A stretch of 64,000 nt of DNA from Cloeon dipterum (Eukaryota; Arthropoda; Insecta; Ephemeroptera; Baetidae). The stretch lies in NCBI RefSeq assembly GCF_949628265.1, contig NC_088788.1, forward strand, positions 15,252,001 through 15,316,000, written 5' to 3'. This document shows positions 25,032-36,444 of the stretch, one piece after another (within the stretch, counting starts at the first letter, position 1; each line of letters begins with the position of its first letter). The position numbers and the translations under genes were made by a program. The notes below the pieces were generated by a model, which did no database searches, was not told where the DNA came from, and was given only the letters and a program-made list of their open reading frames with translations.

Positions 25032-28000
25032 ATGCAGCCAACGCACTTTTTCACTGTCACCTCAATCGGCATAAGTCTTTTTGTGAGTCAGATATAATTT
25101 TTTCTGATATTATATTTCATACTTTTATTCTACACGGTTTTTTCCAAATGCACAAGTAAAGTCAATAAAAATATGTATTTTAATTTTAAATCTCAGATTA
25201 TGTGGAATGTGGGATATAGCACCGAGAGCAGAGTGTCCTTGGGTTCGGAAATCTTTAAATATGCCGAGGGATTTTATCTACATACTTTTTTGCAGTTGGA
25301 ATAGGTCAAAGACATGTGGTGGTCAAGTTGACCAAGGGATCTAATAAAAATTGTATTTTAAACATTTCAAATAGATTTTCTGTTAAATTAACACTTTTCT
25401 TGTAACTTTGGCAGTGCACAAAAGAGCTATGATTGTTAAGTGCTGCGGCAATAAAAAGTGTTCAAAAAACCGACCGAGGAACAAGTAAAGCTACCTTGGT
25501 GTGAGCCAAATAAAAAACTTATCCCATTTATGGGTTCAACTTTTTCAGGAAGAATGGAACTGCATCCCTGCGGGTAGCAAAAAGTGAGCAAATACAATGA
25601 TTTTAATTTTTGGCAAGCTCCTTGAATTCTTCAATTTCTTCAGTCGTGAGGAACGAATTGAATGGTCCGTCGCACCGGCTGGTCGCGATTGGCAAAAAGA
25701 GATACAAATTCCCACCGGAAAAGGTGTGTCTATCTCAATTTCTAACGCCAAAAGGAACTCATGCAAAGGTATAGGCCACGTTTGAGGAAGCGAAAAATAT
25801 ATGCGAGGACCAGGGACTAGAAATTACTTCAGTGTCAGATAGCCAGGAGTCCCAGTCAATTGACAATTACCTCAACTACATAGGCAAGTGATATAGATTG
25901 TGAGGTATATTTAATCAAACAGGCTTTTTTATGTATCAACACAAATGATGTTGAAATGATTTAAATGACATATTTATGAGGGTGGAAAGAATATTTAGCA
26001 TATTGCCCACCGTATTTGGAAAACGATAAAATTTTAAATTTATTATTTTGAAAACCTAGTTCATTTATTTTATTTCATTTATAAGGATTGGGTTCGGAGT
26101 CACTGTTTACCTCGCTGCCAGCTGAAGGGGCTGACCTGAATTGGGGCGTGGGGAAGCCCCCTGGCGGCCCTGGCGAGTGCCTGACCCAATTCAAGGGTGC
26201 CTTTTACAACGCCTCCTGCAACCAGCCCTCGCAGTTCTCCTGCCAGGAGAAACCTGCACCAACAGGAGAGACAACAGAGTACGATACTTATTTTTTTTAA
26301 ATTAGATCTGAACGTTATTCTTTATCACATCAATGTCATCAGAGGATACAACTTGTTTTCATCGATCGGGGATGGTAACCAATATAAATTAAATAATATT
26401 AAATTGCTCCACGTGTCTTACTTTATAACAAATAATTTGAAGCAACCAATGTTAAATATTTATATTTTCAGCCGTTTTGAACTTCGTTGGGGGTAAAAAC
26501 ATTATCGCTCCATCTGATAGGGCAAGTGTGCCCCAGGCGACTAGCATGTGCAAGGACCAGGGCATGCAACTGATGGGTCTCGATTCGCTGACGCAGCTCG
26601 GCTCTGTGCAGGCCTTCCTGGGAGGAATTGGTATGCGAAAATAATTTTCGAAACAGAGCTTGTGGCCGGAAAAGACCAGCAACAAACATGGCGGTGCTTA
26701 ATTATTTCTCTGAAACTTTTGTGCTCGGATGACACACATAGAAATTTGGTTCTAGCAATGCAAAACAATAATCATGCCAGCAAAATTAAAAATTGATATC
26801 AAGGCGGTATCAATATTTCAGTCCTTTTGAGGTGAACTAAATTAAATTCCAGTAGTGAAATAAAATTGGAAGTAGATTTATCCTTTGATCATTTACTGCG
26901 TGAAATCTTTGGATGCTTTAGTATTTTTCTTAAAAAAAAGAAAACCTGTCTGATTTATTAAAGGATTATTTCCCAAATCATAAGCTCTGTGAAGCGCTAG
27001 AATTGAAAATTTAAAATAAATACGACTATGGCTCACATCACGACAAACTATTGTTCCCTTTAGATTACTTCTTACAAAAGCGTAGCGTCCTAGTTTGTTT
27101 ATTTTGTAGTGAGTCATGTGAAACTCGCCTACTGCGTAAAATCAACGATAATTATGCCACCCGCACTGAATCACTGCTCGGCGGCACTGCCGTAATATGT
27201 GGCAGCAAGGTTTTTAAGGGTGATATAGGTCTAAAATTGTACTTTTCTGAGCTCACTCCTAATTTGTTCATCTTAATAAAGTATTTCACACATCCATGCT
27301 AAATATTTTTAACCAATGCATATTAACTGAACAAATAATAGGCAGCCAAATGGTAAATAGTGCATATTAATAGGAAATTTATTTATTTCTGCTCTATTCT
27401 GATACACATTTCAGTATTTTAAAACAACGAGTAACAGTTTTGTCAATACATTGTGCAACGTTATTTACTTGTAATATCATAAGTTAAAATTAAATAAACA
27501 GTCAGATTTAAAAAGGAAATCTGTAGCAAAAACGCAATACAGAGATTGTTCATCTGTGGCAATTTCCATAGGTCTGTCTTCGAGCACCCTGCTGACCTCA
27601 TTAAAGAAGACGACGAGTGACTCGAGCTCCAACTGGCTGGGTGACCTGGCGTCGGCACTGCTGCCGCCGCCAGCGAACCCTGCCGACGCTGGTGACTGCA
27701 TGGGCATCAGTTCCCTCGGACTGCTCGGCGTCAGTTGCGACATGGTTTCCAACTTTGTGTGCGAGGCGCCGCCACCGAAACTAATCAGCGACACTGGGGA
27801 AGAGCTACCCTTCAGCAAAGACCTGTTGAGCATGGCCACAGCACTCGGCGTCGGGTACCAAAAATAATATTTTTGCGTTTGCTAACAATCGCTCACACCG
27901 ATAATTGGCAGCACTTTTCTGGAACCAGAAAGTTCAACAACCCTGCGCAAACCCTCAGTCATTGTTTCTAAGTAAACTGTAACATAGATGAAATCGACGA

Positions 28001-31000
28001 AAAAATATTAAACCAATATAAAATACAGGACGCCGACGAGAAAATCTAATGCTATCACAACTTCAAGTATGACAATTCCAGTGTTTTACTTATCAATTAC
28101 GACAAAAAACATTTCCACAGGCACTCTTGCGAATATAAGTCCATTTTCAACAATTAAGTAGCCAGCATATTTAATATTCTCTAAATGATATACAACTTTG
28201 TTTTCTCCCAGTGGCATAATCGGCGGCGTTACAAATGCTGTAACCAATATTTTTTCGGTGGCAGTTGTAACAACGCCAGCCATGCTGCCGCCGCCAGGTG
28301 CAACGCTATACGTCCAGGTCCCAGGGCCAACTACCGCAGCCCCAGCATCAACGGTGGTGCTCTTAGGAGCAGCTCAAGAGAGTGGCAACGGAGCTTATTC
28401 AGGGACCGAGACAACCAATACTTCTACCTCCACCATGATCACCACTGACACTACTGCACCCATTTTACGTAAATCTGCGCATTTGTTGAGAACAGAAAAA
28501 ATTAACTTATAATGCATTTAACAATTAGCTTTCAATGCTTCCGGATTTGGACGAGACATCTTCAGTCCAAACATCACAGTAAGAAATCTTTCGTTTCGCT
28601 TATTTACATCTAATTTTTTTAGTTACCATATGCGAACGCGATTGAGTATTGCAACAATTACTCATTGGACCTGGTGGTCCTTGATTGCTTCGAAAAGTTC
28701 CAAATGATTTACAACTTAACTGGACCAAATTCAGGTTATTTAAAAACATACATTTACATTTGTACTTGGAAAGTAAAAATATACTTTCCCATTCCTTGTA
28801 TTGATTTAATTATCTCTAGCAAAGTGTCAAATAAAAGTGGATTTTTTTTATAAAATATTAAGCAAATTAAAAATTAAAATTGGCTGTGTTCAAGGTCGCG
28901 AAAATCATTCGTTTTACGCGGGACTGACGTGGAACTATAAGTGGTCTGCATCGTTCTTCAGTGACAAATACGCGAGAGATGCAGTAAACAAGGCAAACAA
29001 CGGCTCATGCATCGTGTTGTCCAACAATTCGTACCGATGGACGACTTGCAACGAAAGCCTTTATTTCGTTTGCGAATCCCAGTGAGAGTCCCGCAATCAT
29101 TAACTTAAACCTCACTCATATTGAATTTTTTCCAGAAAATCAAATATAAATATGGGTTCAGGTATATTATCAAAATTTGAATATCTCTATTTAGTGATAA
29201 TTTTAATAACAATCATTTAAATTAAACAAAGTTCTCAACTACTCCGTTTTCCGAAACTACGCTGCGCAACTATTTATTCAGGTGATTTGCGAACATTATT
29301 TTCTATCCCCTTATGCTTATATATTATCAAAACTAGTACACAAATTACGAGGCCAGGAGTTATTGCTTTGACCACAAATTCGCCCTAGCAGCGATTGACC
29401 GTTTCTTTGAGCTCTATGGAGAGCTCAAGTACTTAATTTACATCACGGGCAAGGACTGCACAATCACCTATCCTTAGCAAAAATCTAGTATGAGTTTCGC
29501 AGGCATGGAAGATGTTCCTTTCCACGTCTCCGTCAACAAGATCAATGGCTCGTTTCCCAGAGAAAGGTACCTAGAATGGGCACCTGGTAACCCTGACAAC
29601 TCAAAGGACTGCGTTGCCTACCTCAACTACTCTTTGGTCTCAATTGACTGTACCACTGTCGCGTACCCAATCTGCGAGATGTAATAATAATCAAATAATT
29701 TGCTCTGCATTTATCTCATTTAAAAATCCCTTTTGTGATTTTCAGTGTTCCATCTTCTACCTCTGAATGTAACGAACCATACACATATATAGATATCATT
29801 TAATTTTGCATCACAAAAATCTCTGCTAATCCTTTTTTTAAATCTTAAATAACATAAACATATTTGATAGCTTGAATGTCTCTCGAATTTAACGAAACTT
29901 ATTTCAGTGCTAATTTTAAAATTTTGTGTAGACCCTCTCTCCATAATGTTGTCCGGAAAGAGATACCAGATAAATTATTTGGCCGTGAGTTGGTACGTTA
30001 AAACTGAGCCGTTGATTTTTTTTTTAATATGCAGATTTCACCCGTCGACGGAGGCATTTTCTGCAAATTTTTTGGATTGGAGATGGTTTCCATAGAGTGG
30101 AGCGCGGAATTTAAAGCACTTAGGGATTCCATCAAGGGTGAGTCTCAAACGAATTGCTGCCGACGTTTAAAAGAAATAACATTTTCAGATCTGAGGGTCA
30201 CGAATTATGCGATTGACCTAAGTAGAGGGGCCGATTCAAGCTTTGAATGGGGAAACGGCGCTGATTTCGACCCTACAGTCATAGGCTGGACCAACATGAG
30301 CGCTATAAACGGCTCAGGTGACTGCGGTGCTTTCTACCAATCAAGCATTATTTTGGTCGATTGCTTCTATCCCATGCCACTCATCTGCGAAGAATCGTAA
30401 TAATTTATATGTGGATTTGAAACTGTTATAAATGCGTGTTGATATGTTTTTTAGAAAAGACTTTGGAAATTGTAAAATAAGTATTCTTTGAAAAACCTAG
30501 ATACTAATTCCGGATTTTTATTTTCAGTCATCACGCTGACCGACCCTAACAATACAGACCACACATACAAGTTCTTCAATCTGACCGTAAGTGCTTAACT
30601 TGCCTGGCACATTGGAAGATGAAAAATTATGATAATTATTTAATTGTAAATTTTAAATTTCAAGAGACTACGTGAAATTTGTTTTAATCTATTTAGCAAT
30701 TGAAATTTATTCAATGGGGGTGAAATTCAGGTGTATAATCAAGGAGCTCTACATATGGCAATTAGTGACTTGGAATGTGGTCCAATTTAATTAATAAAAA
30801 ATCATACAGAAATTATTTAACCTAATTTCCTATACCTTGCTGCTTTTCACAGAGCAACTTCAGCGCAGCCAGGACTTATTGCCAAAGCTATGGCTCAGAC
30901 TTGATCGTACTCGATTCCTTCAAGGAGCTGGAAACAATTGTGGTGCCTTTCTTGACAAACAGTATTATTTCCATTAAAATTGATTGTTTTACAGATTTAA

Positions 31001-31495
31001 CCCCCTTTATTGCAGAAACATTCGCGAAAATGGACTTTTACGTGTCCGCCGAGTTGATTGGCAGTAACGCGGCCTCTTGGGTCAATTCGGCCAACTTGGG
31101 TTGGTTGACCTACGCCGACTTCAACGCCCAGTTTTATCCTACGGGCACGTGTCTAATCTCGAGCAAAAGCGGCACTGCTTTTTATGCCTCTGATTGTACC
31201 ACGCCGCGCTACTTCCTCTGCGAAGACAATTTTACCCCGGAGGTCACCACCGTGGCCGCTAGGCCGTGAGATATTATGAATATTCAGATTAAGTCTTAGT
31301 TTTTAACGCCTCTCTTTTGTAGGATCACCTATGATGGTTAATTTCCACTAAGTTAATTAGAATTTGCTTTTAAATAGTAGTTATTTTCAGCTGCTTATTA
31401 CAAAATAACATCAATTGGCGCTTCCACATACTATTTATTTACAAAAAAGGTTAATTTAAATTAAGAGAATTTATTGTTTACTATTTTTAATTATT

Positions 31496-31527
<32 letters not shown>

Positions 31528-31980
31528 ACACTGGTTACATATTTATCATTTTGTACTGCAGGGCTTTACTTACCAAGAGGCAAGAATGAAATGCCAGCAG
31601 GCGATTTCTTCGGATCTTGTAATAATCGAGTCTCAGATTGAGAGCGATCAACTAAACTCTTGGTTAACTAGTACTGGTAAATATTTTACGTTTTTTACGA
31701 ATTCAGGGAATAAATCATTCGTTTATCAGGCATGAATAAAGAAAAGATTTTCATTGGGTTAAATCAAATCGATCGGCCAACAATCAGTCATTGGATCAAC
31801 AATGTTAGCCTTTTTTTCGACGCTTTCGCTCCCGGTGAGGAAAGAGACAAGATCTGCGTCATTTTGACCCTCTCTCGGTGGACAACCACCAAGTGTGACG
31901 AATCAGGAGCGCTGTTTATGTGCGAAACCAACAACTCTACTATCCCGAAAATCACCGAGCTATATGGTTTGGTAAACTGA
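25032..31980 (+). CDS. Seven-CTLD secreted C-type lectin-like protein (gene C)
   Basis: Tandem duplicate of gene B with the same 34-exon plan, 1160 residues (3483 bases). Exons: 25032-25082, 25197-25242, 25296-25352, 25415-25484, 25549-25583, 25644-25723, 25775-25883, 26086-26278, 26343-26374, 26472-26630, 27572-27854, 27912-27971, 28029-28066, 28121-28157, 28212-28468, 28529-28578, 28623-28734, 28895-29081, 29136-29161, 29232-29281, 29337-29448, 29503-29680, 29746-29768, 29932-29984, 30035-30137, 30189-30396, 30455-30471, 30528-30586, 30853-30961, 31016-31265, 31323-31336, 31391-31449, 31562-31676, 31730-31980. The leader is MQPTHFFTVTSIGISLF. Domain order is as in gene B. The Ser/Thr/Pro linker (exons 12-15) differs strongly from B, whereas exons 11 and 30 are almost the same. 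Introns 7 and 21 begin GC, as in B. Intron 10 is the longest, at 941 bases. Confidence 0.88.
31496..31527. repeat. (TG)n(TA)n microsatellite
   Basis: A run of TG repeats passes directly into TA repeats inside intron 32 of lectin gene C. No equivalent was seen in gene B. Confidence 0.85.
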
Positions 31981-33276
31981 ATTTGAAGAATAATAATTCA
32001 AAGTTAAATTACAAAATAATTATCTCTGCTGTGAGAAATTTTTGTGTTAGAATTATTGAATAGTTTTGTAGTGGTTCAGGTGCGCGGTCCTGCGCTTTGT
32101 TGTGATCCAACATTTGTCGGTGGTTTGAAATATTATTGTAATTTTGCATTATTGCCGAAAGATGATTTTAAAAATATGAATTCAGATTTTGCCGTCAGCA
32201 ATACGGTGCTGACGCGGATCGTTTAATTGTGCAGAACCCGATTCAAAGGGTGTCCGATCGGATTGCAACTGCAAACCATTCCACCAACAAATTTTTCATA
32301 GAATTTTATCGGTCTTCATTATTTTTACCTCCACCCCCAAAAAGTTTGAAATAAAGAGAGCGGCAATAATTTACAAAAAATCACATTATTTTTATTCGTT
32401 CAATTCGCACTGCACTAGGAAAATAACAGAGATATGTACCAAAAATAATTATTTTCTAAAATTGAGCACAGGGAGGTTTTAGAGTCTTAAAAATTAGCAT
32501 CTCTCTCAGCACTAAACTTTATCAATTTTCCCGATCTGAATTCGCGCCTACACACGCCATCTTCATTGAATGCTAAATACTATTTCCATCGATCACAAGC
32601 ACACTCTGTTGCTGCACCGCTTCTACAATAAACGTTTTGTGTTCAAATTAGTAAATATATCGATTTAATTTTTGGGTATATAGGCCAGCAGAGACCCCAA
32701 AAATTTGGGGACTGACTTGATTCTAGGAGGAAAATTCATTTTAAAGCAGCAGCAGCCCTAAAGGATTTTTCAACCTAAACAGATATATAAATATATCTGA
32801 GCTAGAATACGACCAAGCAGTTGTGTCAAGTGCAAAACTTTTAATTATTTAAAAAGATAATTTCAAAAAATACTGCTTGTGAAATATAAAATTAAGAATT
32901 TTCATGAAACACGCAGAGCCTTTGTTGCAAAACTAATTTTGATACCAAATTTTCTCAATATAATACATAATAAAAAAAAGCAAATTTGTAATAAAACTAT
33001 GTATTTTTAAATCGTTCACATTTACAATTAAAACCTATCCAAGCATCCGATATACTGTTTTATTAAAAAAGAGACACTCAACTTGTACACAAGGTGTGCC
33101 AAACCCTTGAGAGATAAGAGTCCAGCAGAAAGGTAAATGTGTTTGTCATTTACATTTTCCAGCTGATAAATCAAATCAATGCCACTGATAGGAACTTTTC
33201 AAAACAATTTGCTAGACTTTTTAATCAGCTCGCGCATTGGACTCGAAGAAACTGTCATTATTTTCAATTGCCTTGA
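31981..33276. other. Intergenic stretch between the lectin and carboxypeptidase regions
   Basis: No exon was recognised. Two small hairpins stand out. GTCAGCA at 32194-32200 pairs with TGCTGAC at 32207-32213 over a 6-base loop. CCCCAAA and TTTGGGG pair within 32695-32710 over a 2-base loop. A plus-strand open frame at 32044-32226 overlaps the first hairpin but looks like chance. Confidence 0.5.
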
Positions 33277-33283
33277 TATAAAA
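33277..33283 (+). promoter_or_regulatory. TATA box of carboxypeptidase gene D
   Basis: TATAAAA lies 59 bases before the start codon, matching the arrangement in the other carboxypeptidase genes of the array. Confidence 0.7.
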
Positions 33284-33335
33284 GATCAAATCAACAAGAG
33301 ATTTCACATTATTGCGGGTCTTTGTGAATTACAAG

Positions 33336-35388
33336 ATGCGCCTTTCGCTGAGCATTGTTCTACTACTCGCGTTCGCTTGTGCCAACGCAACGCGCAAATC
33401 CTACTCCTGGTAAGATGAAATTTAAATGCTTAAAGGTTTCAGAAACTCTAAGAAGTATTTGGTAAACAGCTACAAGGTCATACGGACGGATGTGTTGTCC
33501 AAGGAATCCATCAAGGGCGTTGCCCCCTTGCAACACAGACCGGAATTCAACTTCTGGAGCCAGCCCATGGTAGGCCGAGCTGTGGAAATTATGGTTGCAC
33601 CCCAACATGAAGCCCTTCTTACTGGGATTTTACGCAGAATGAAATTAAATCCGACTGTGATAATCGAAGACGTCGGAAGGTATACAAAATTGATTTTAGG
33701 TATGGAACTTAATAAAAATAAATAAATATATAAAATTCAAGAGAAGAGCAAATGGAGCGTGACTACATTGCGCAGATCAAATCGCAAAGGAAAAATGGCA
33801 GGGAAGTTACTTTCGACAACTTTATGACCTTTGATGAGGTAATAGAACACTAATAATTATGAATTTGAGAAAAATAAAATACACGGGGTGAATTTGTTTT
33901 AATGATTTTACAATATGGCTACTTCTATAGGCGAACAAAGGCATCGAAGGGTAACAAATTAAACGATTGCAAATTAAGGCCACATACACTCTCGTACTGT
34001 ACAGCAACTGTTTTGGCCCCAGTGTCCAATTTGTTAGCCTTCCGTCATGCCAATTTTTTTGCCTGTTTGAGTAGCCATTGTAAAATCATTTTAAAATATA
34101 TTATTGTTCATTGCTTAGTAAAGTCGTAATCATATACAACCATTTTTTACTAAGTAATTTTATAGTTTGAATAAATAAAATGTAAATATCAATTCTAATT
34201 ATTGTGAACTAGTCAATGAGTGGAATTTAATTTGAATTTCAAAAATTCCAGATTCAAGCTTATTTGGCTGAGCTAGTGGCCGCGTACCCAGACTTGGCGT
34301 CTCTGATACAAATCGGTACATCCACCGGTGGACGTCCACTGAACGTACTGAAAATCTCCAACGGTCCTGGAAAGAAGGCTTTGTTCACGGACGCGGCGAT
34401 TCACGCCCGCGAGTGGATTACACCACCTGTCGCGCTGAAAATCGCGTTTGAGCTGCTAGAAAATTACAGTATCAATCAGGGACTGGTGGACCTCGTCGAC
34501 TGGTACATCCTACCGGTGGCGAATCCCGATGGCTACGTTTACTCGTGGGAGTCGGTAAAAAATTGCATACTAAATTTTAAAGTTTTGATGAAAAAAATAA
34601 AAACAGGATCGTTATTGGAGAAAAACGAGGAGTGAGAATCCCGGCTCCTCTTGCATTGGAACTGATCCAAACAGGAACTTTGACTTCCACTGGGGAGGTG
34701 AGTTTGCTGCTAATTCATTTTTGGCAGTGTTCTCATATTTTGCATCAACAGAAGAGGGAGTCACAAACCCTTGTGGCGAAACTTGGCCAAACACAAGACC
34801 TTTTTCTGAGCCAGAGACTGCAGCAATGAGCGTATTCATCAACAACACCTTGGAAATTACCACTTACATAGCACTCCACAGCTATGGACAAGTAAATTTT
34901 CATTTAAATATAATATCTAAAGGTTAAAATTTAAAATTTCCCTGCAGCTGCTTATATTCCCGTACGGACACACCACAGAACTGCCGCCAACGTTTGATGT
35001 ATTGGTAAAATAACTAAAATGAATCTGAATCGCAACATTAATTATCTATGTATTTTATCAGAATGGACATGCACTCGAAGCTGCTGCAGCTCTTGAGGCA
35101 GTGAGTGGCACAGTGTATGAAGTTGGAACAGTGGCCAATGTTCTTTGTAAGTTAGAATAAAAAATAATATTTGAATTTCCATTATATCTTATTCTAGATT
35201 ACTCCTATGGTGCGTGTCGTGACTGGGCTTATGGTGCCGCTGGCCTCCCTCTCAGCTACACATTTGAACTGCCTGGTAACGGATTTGGATTTAGCCCTCC
35301 ACCGACCGACATCATTCCAGTCGTAACTGAAACCTGGGAGGCAATCAAGGTGCTGGCTGTTGCTGCGGCTGGTGCTGTACGACCATGA
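33336..35388 (+). CDS. M14A zinc carboxypeptidase, Arg-255 type (gene D)
   Basis: Secreted procarboxypeptidase (415 residues) that removes C-terminal residues from peptides. Exons: 33336-33409, 33470-33679, 33742-33838, 34252-34554, 34607-34697, 34752-34891, 34948-35004, 35062-35146, 35198-35388 (1248 bases). After the leader MRLSLSIVLLLAFACANA comes an activation prodomain of about 100 residues (FNFWSQPMVGRAVEI). The zinc site is HAREW (about residue 178) with HSYGQ; substrate residues are DPNRNF, the Tyr in GTVYEVG and the catalytic Glu in YTFELPG. The residue equivalent to 255 is Arg (GACRDW), seen in vertebrate carboxypeptidase O, which prefers acidic C-termini. So an acidic preference is inferred. 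Exon 6 has a second possible acceptor near 34726 that would add about nine residues; the shorter form fits the family better. This copy keeps both introns that other groups in the array have lost. Confidence 0.88.
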
Positions 35389-36444
35389 AAATATATTGAT
35401 TTCATATATAGTGATTGATTTTCTATGAAATTGAAACAACATATTAGAACAAAGATTTATGAAGTTATAAAAAATATATGTTAAAAATATAGTGGAAACA
35501 GAACAGATAAATTAAGAAATATAAATAGCAATAAAGTATTTTGAACTATCGGGAGTTAAGAATGCAATAAACAAAGACATCAACAAACAAAACTGGGGGC
35601 AATTTATTCAATAGTCATTCCTGATATAATTAAATAATATTTTTTTAAATATCTGGTGTGTGAGAAATGAAGTAATTTCGACGAGAAATAATGTTTTAAA
35701 ATTTTACTTTTTAAATAATTTTTCATAATCAAGCATGACTCACACAACAATTTTGATTTTCTCTTATATCGATCAATTTATTTTGCACATTCAAATTAGA
35801 TTTAAATAATCTTACTTACGGTCACTAAATACAATTTCAAAGAAATAATTAACTAAGTTAAAAGAGACTAGTGGTTTTACGATTTATTTATTTTTTTCTA
35901 TAAGATTTGTGTATGCGATGCGCCTACTTGATGAAATCACGCCTTGCAGAGTGGTTCAAACTGTGCCGCCTAACAGCAATTCAGAGCAGGTTGCATATAA
36001 TACTCTCTTAACGTGGATTTTAATAAAATGCTGCTCTGATCGATGCATGTTTAATTGTGGCTTACGGGATCTACAATCTCAGTCTGATTATCACAAAGCA
36101 ATTCTCTACTTGATGCTTTTTAAAGATATAAAATACAAATGATAAAAAATGGGCTGAGCGGCGGTGAAATTAATAATTGAAAATTCGGAAAATTCCAAGA
36201 GAAACGCCCACAAATAAATTCATTCTTCTAAACAGATAAATCACAAATATTTTGTATAGTTAAATTAGTTCATAGTACTGATTAGTCGCAAATTTATTAG
36301 CTATAAGAAAAAGTAGTACTGCGCATGAAATAAATAGTGATAGTTGAATGGGAAAGAATGTACTGGCAGTAGTGACAATGTTAAATATTAAATTAAATAC
36401 AACATTTTGAAATTCACTTAGGTGATATTTATTTTCAATAGTTT
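35389..36444. other. Spacer between convergent carboxypeptidase genes D and E
   Basis: AT-rich sequence with no exon. It lies between the 3' ends of a plus-strand and a minus-strand gene. AATAAA sequences occur near 35530 and 35565. The plus-strand open frame at 35909-36142 has no family resemblance. Confidence 0.5.

Noticed and set aside
33902-34129. Plus-strand frame of 75 codons inside intron 3 of gene D
   Set aside because: No similarity and no splice role; the flanking exons join in frame without it.
35909-36142. 77-codon frame between genes D and E
   Set aside because: No signal peptide, no motif, no promoter or splice support.
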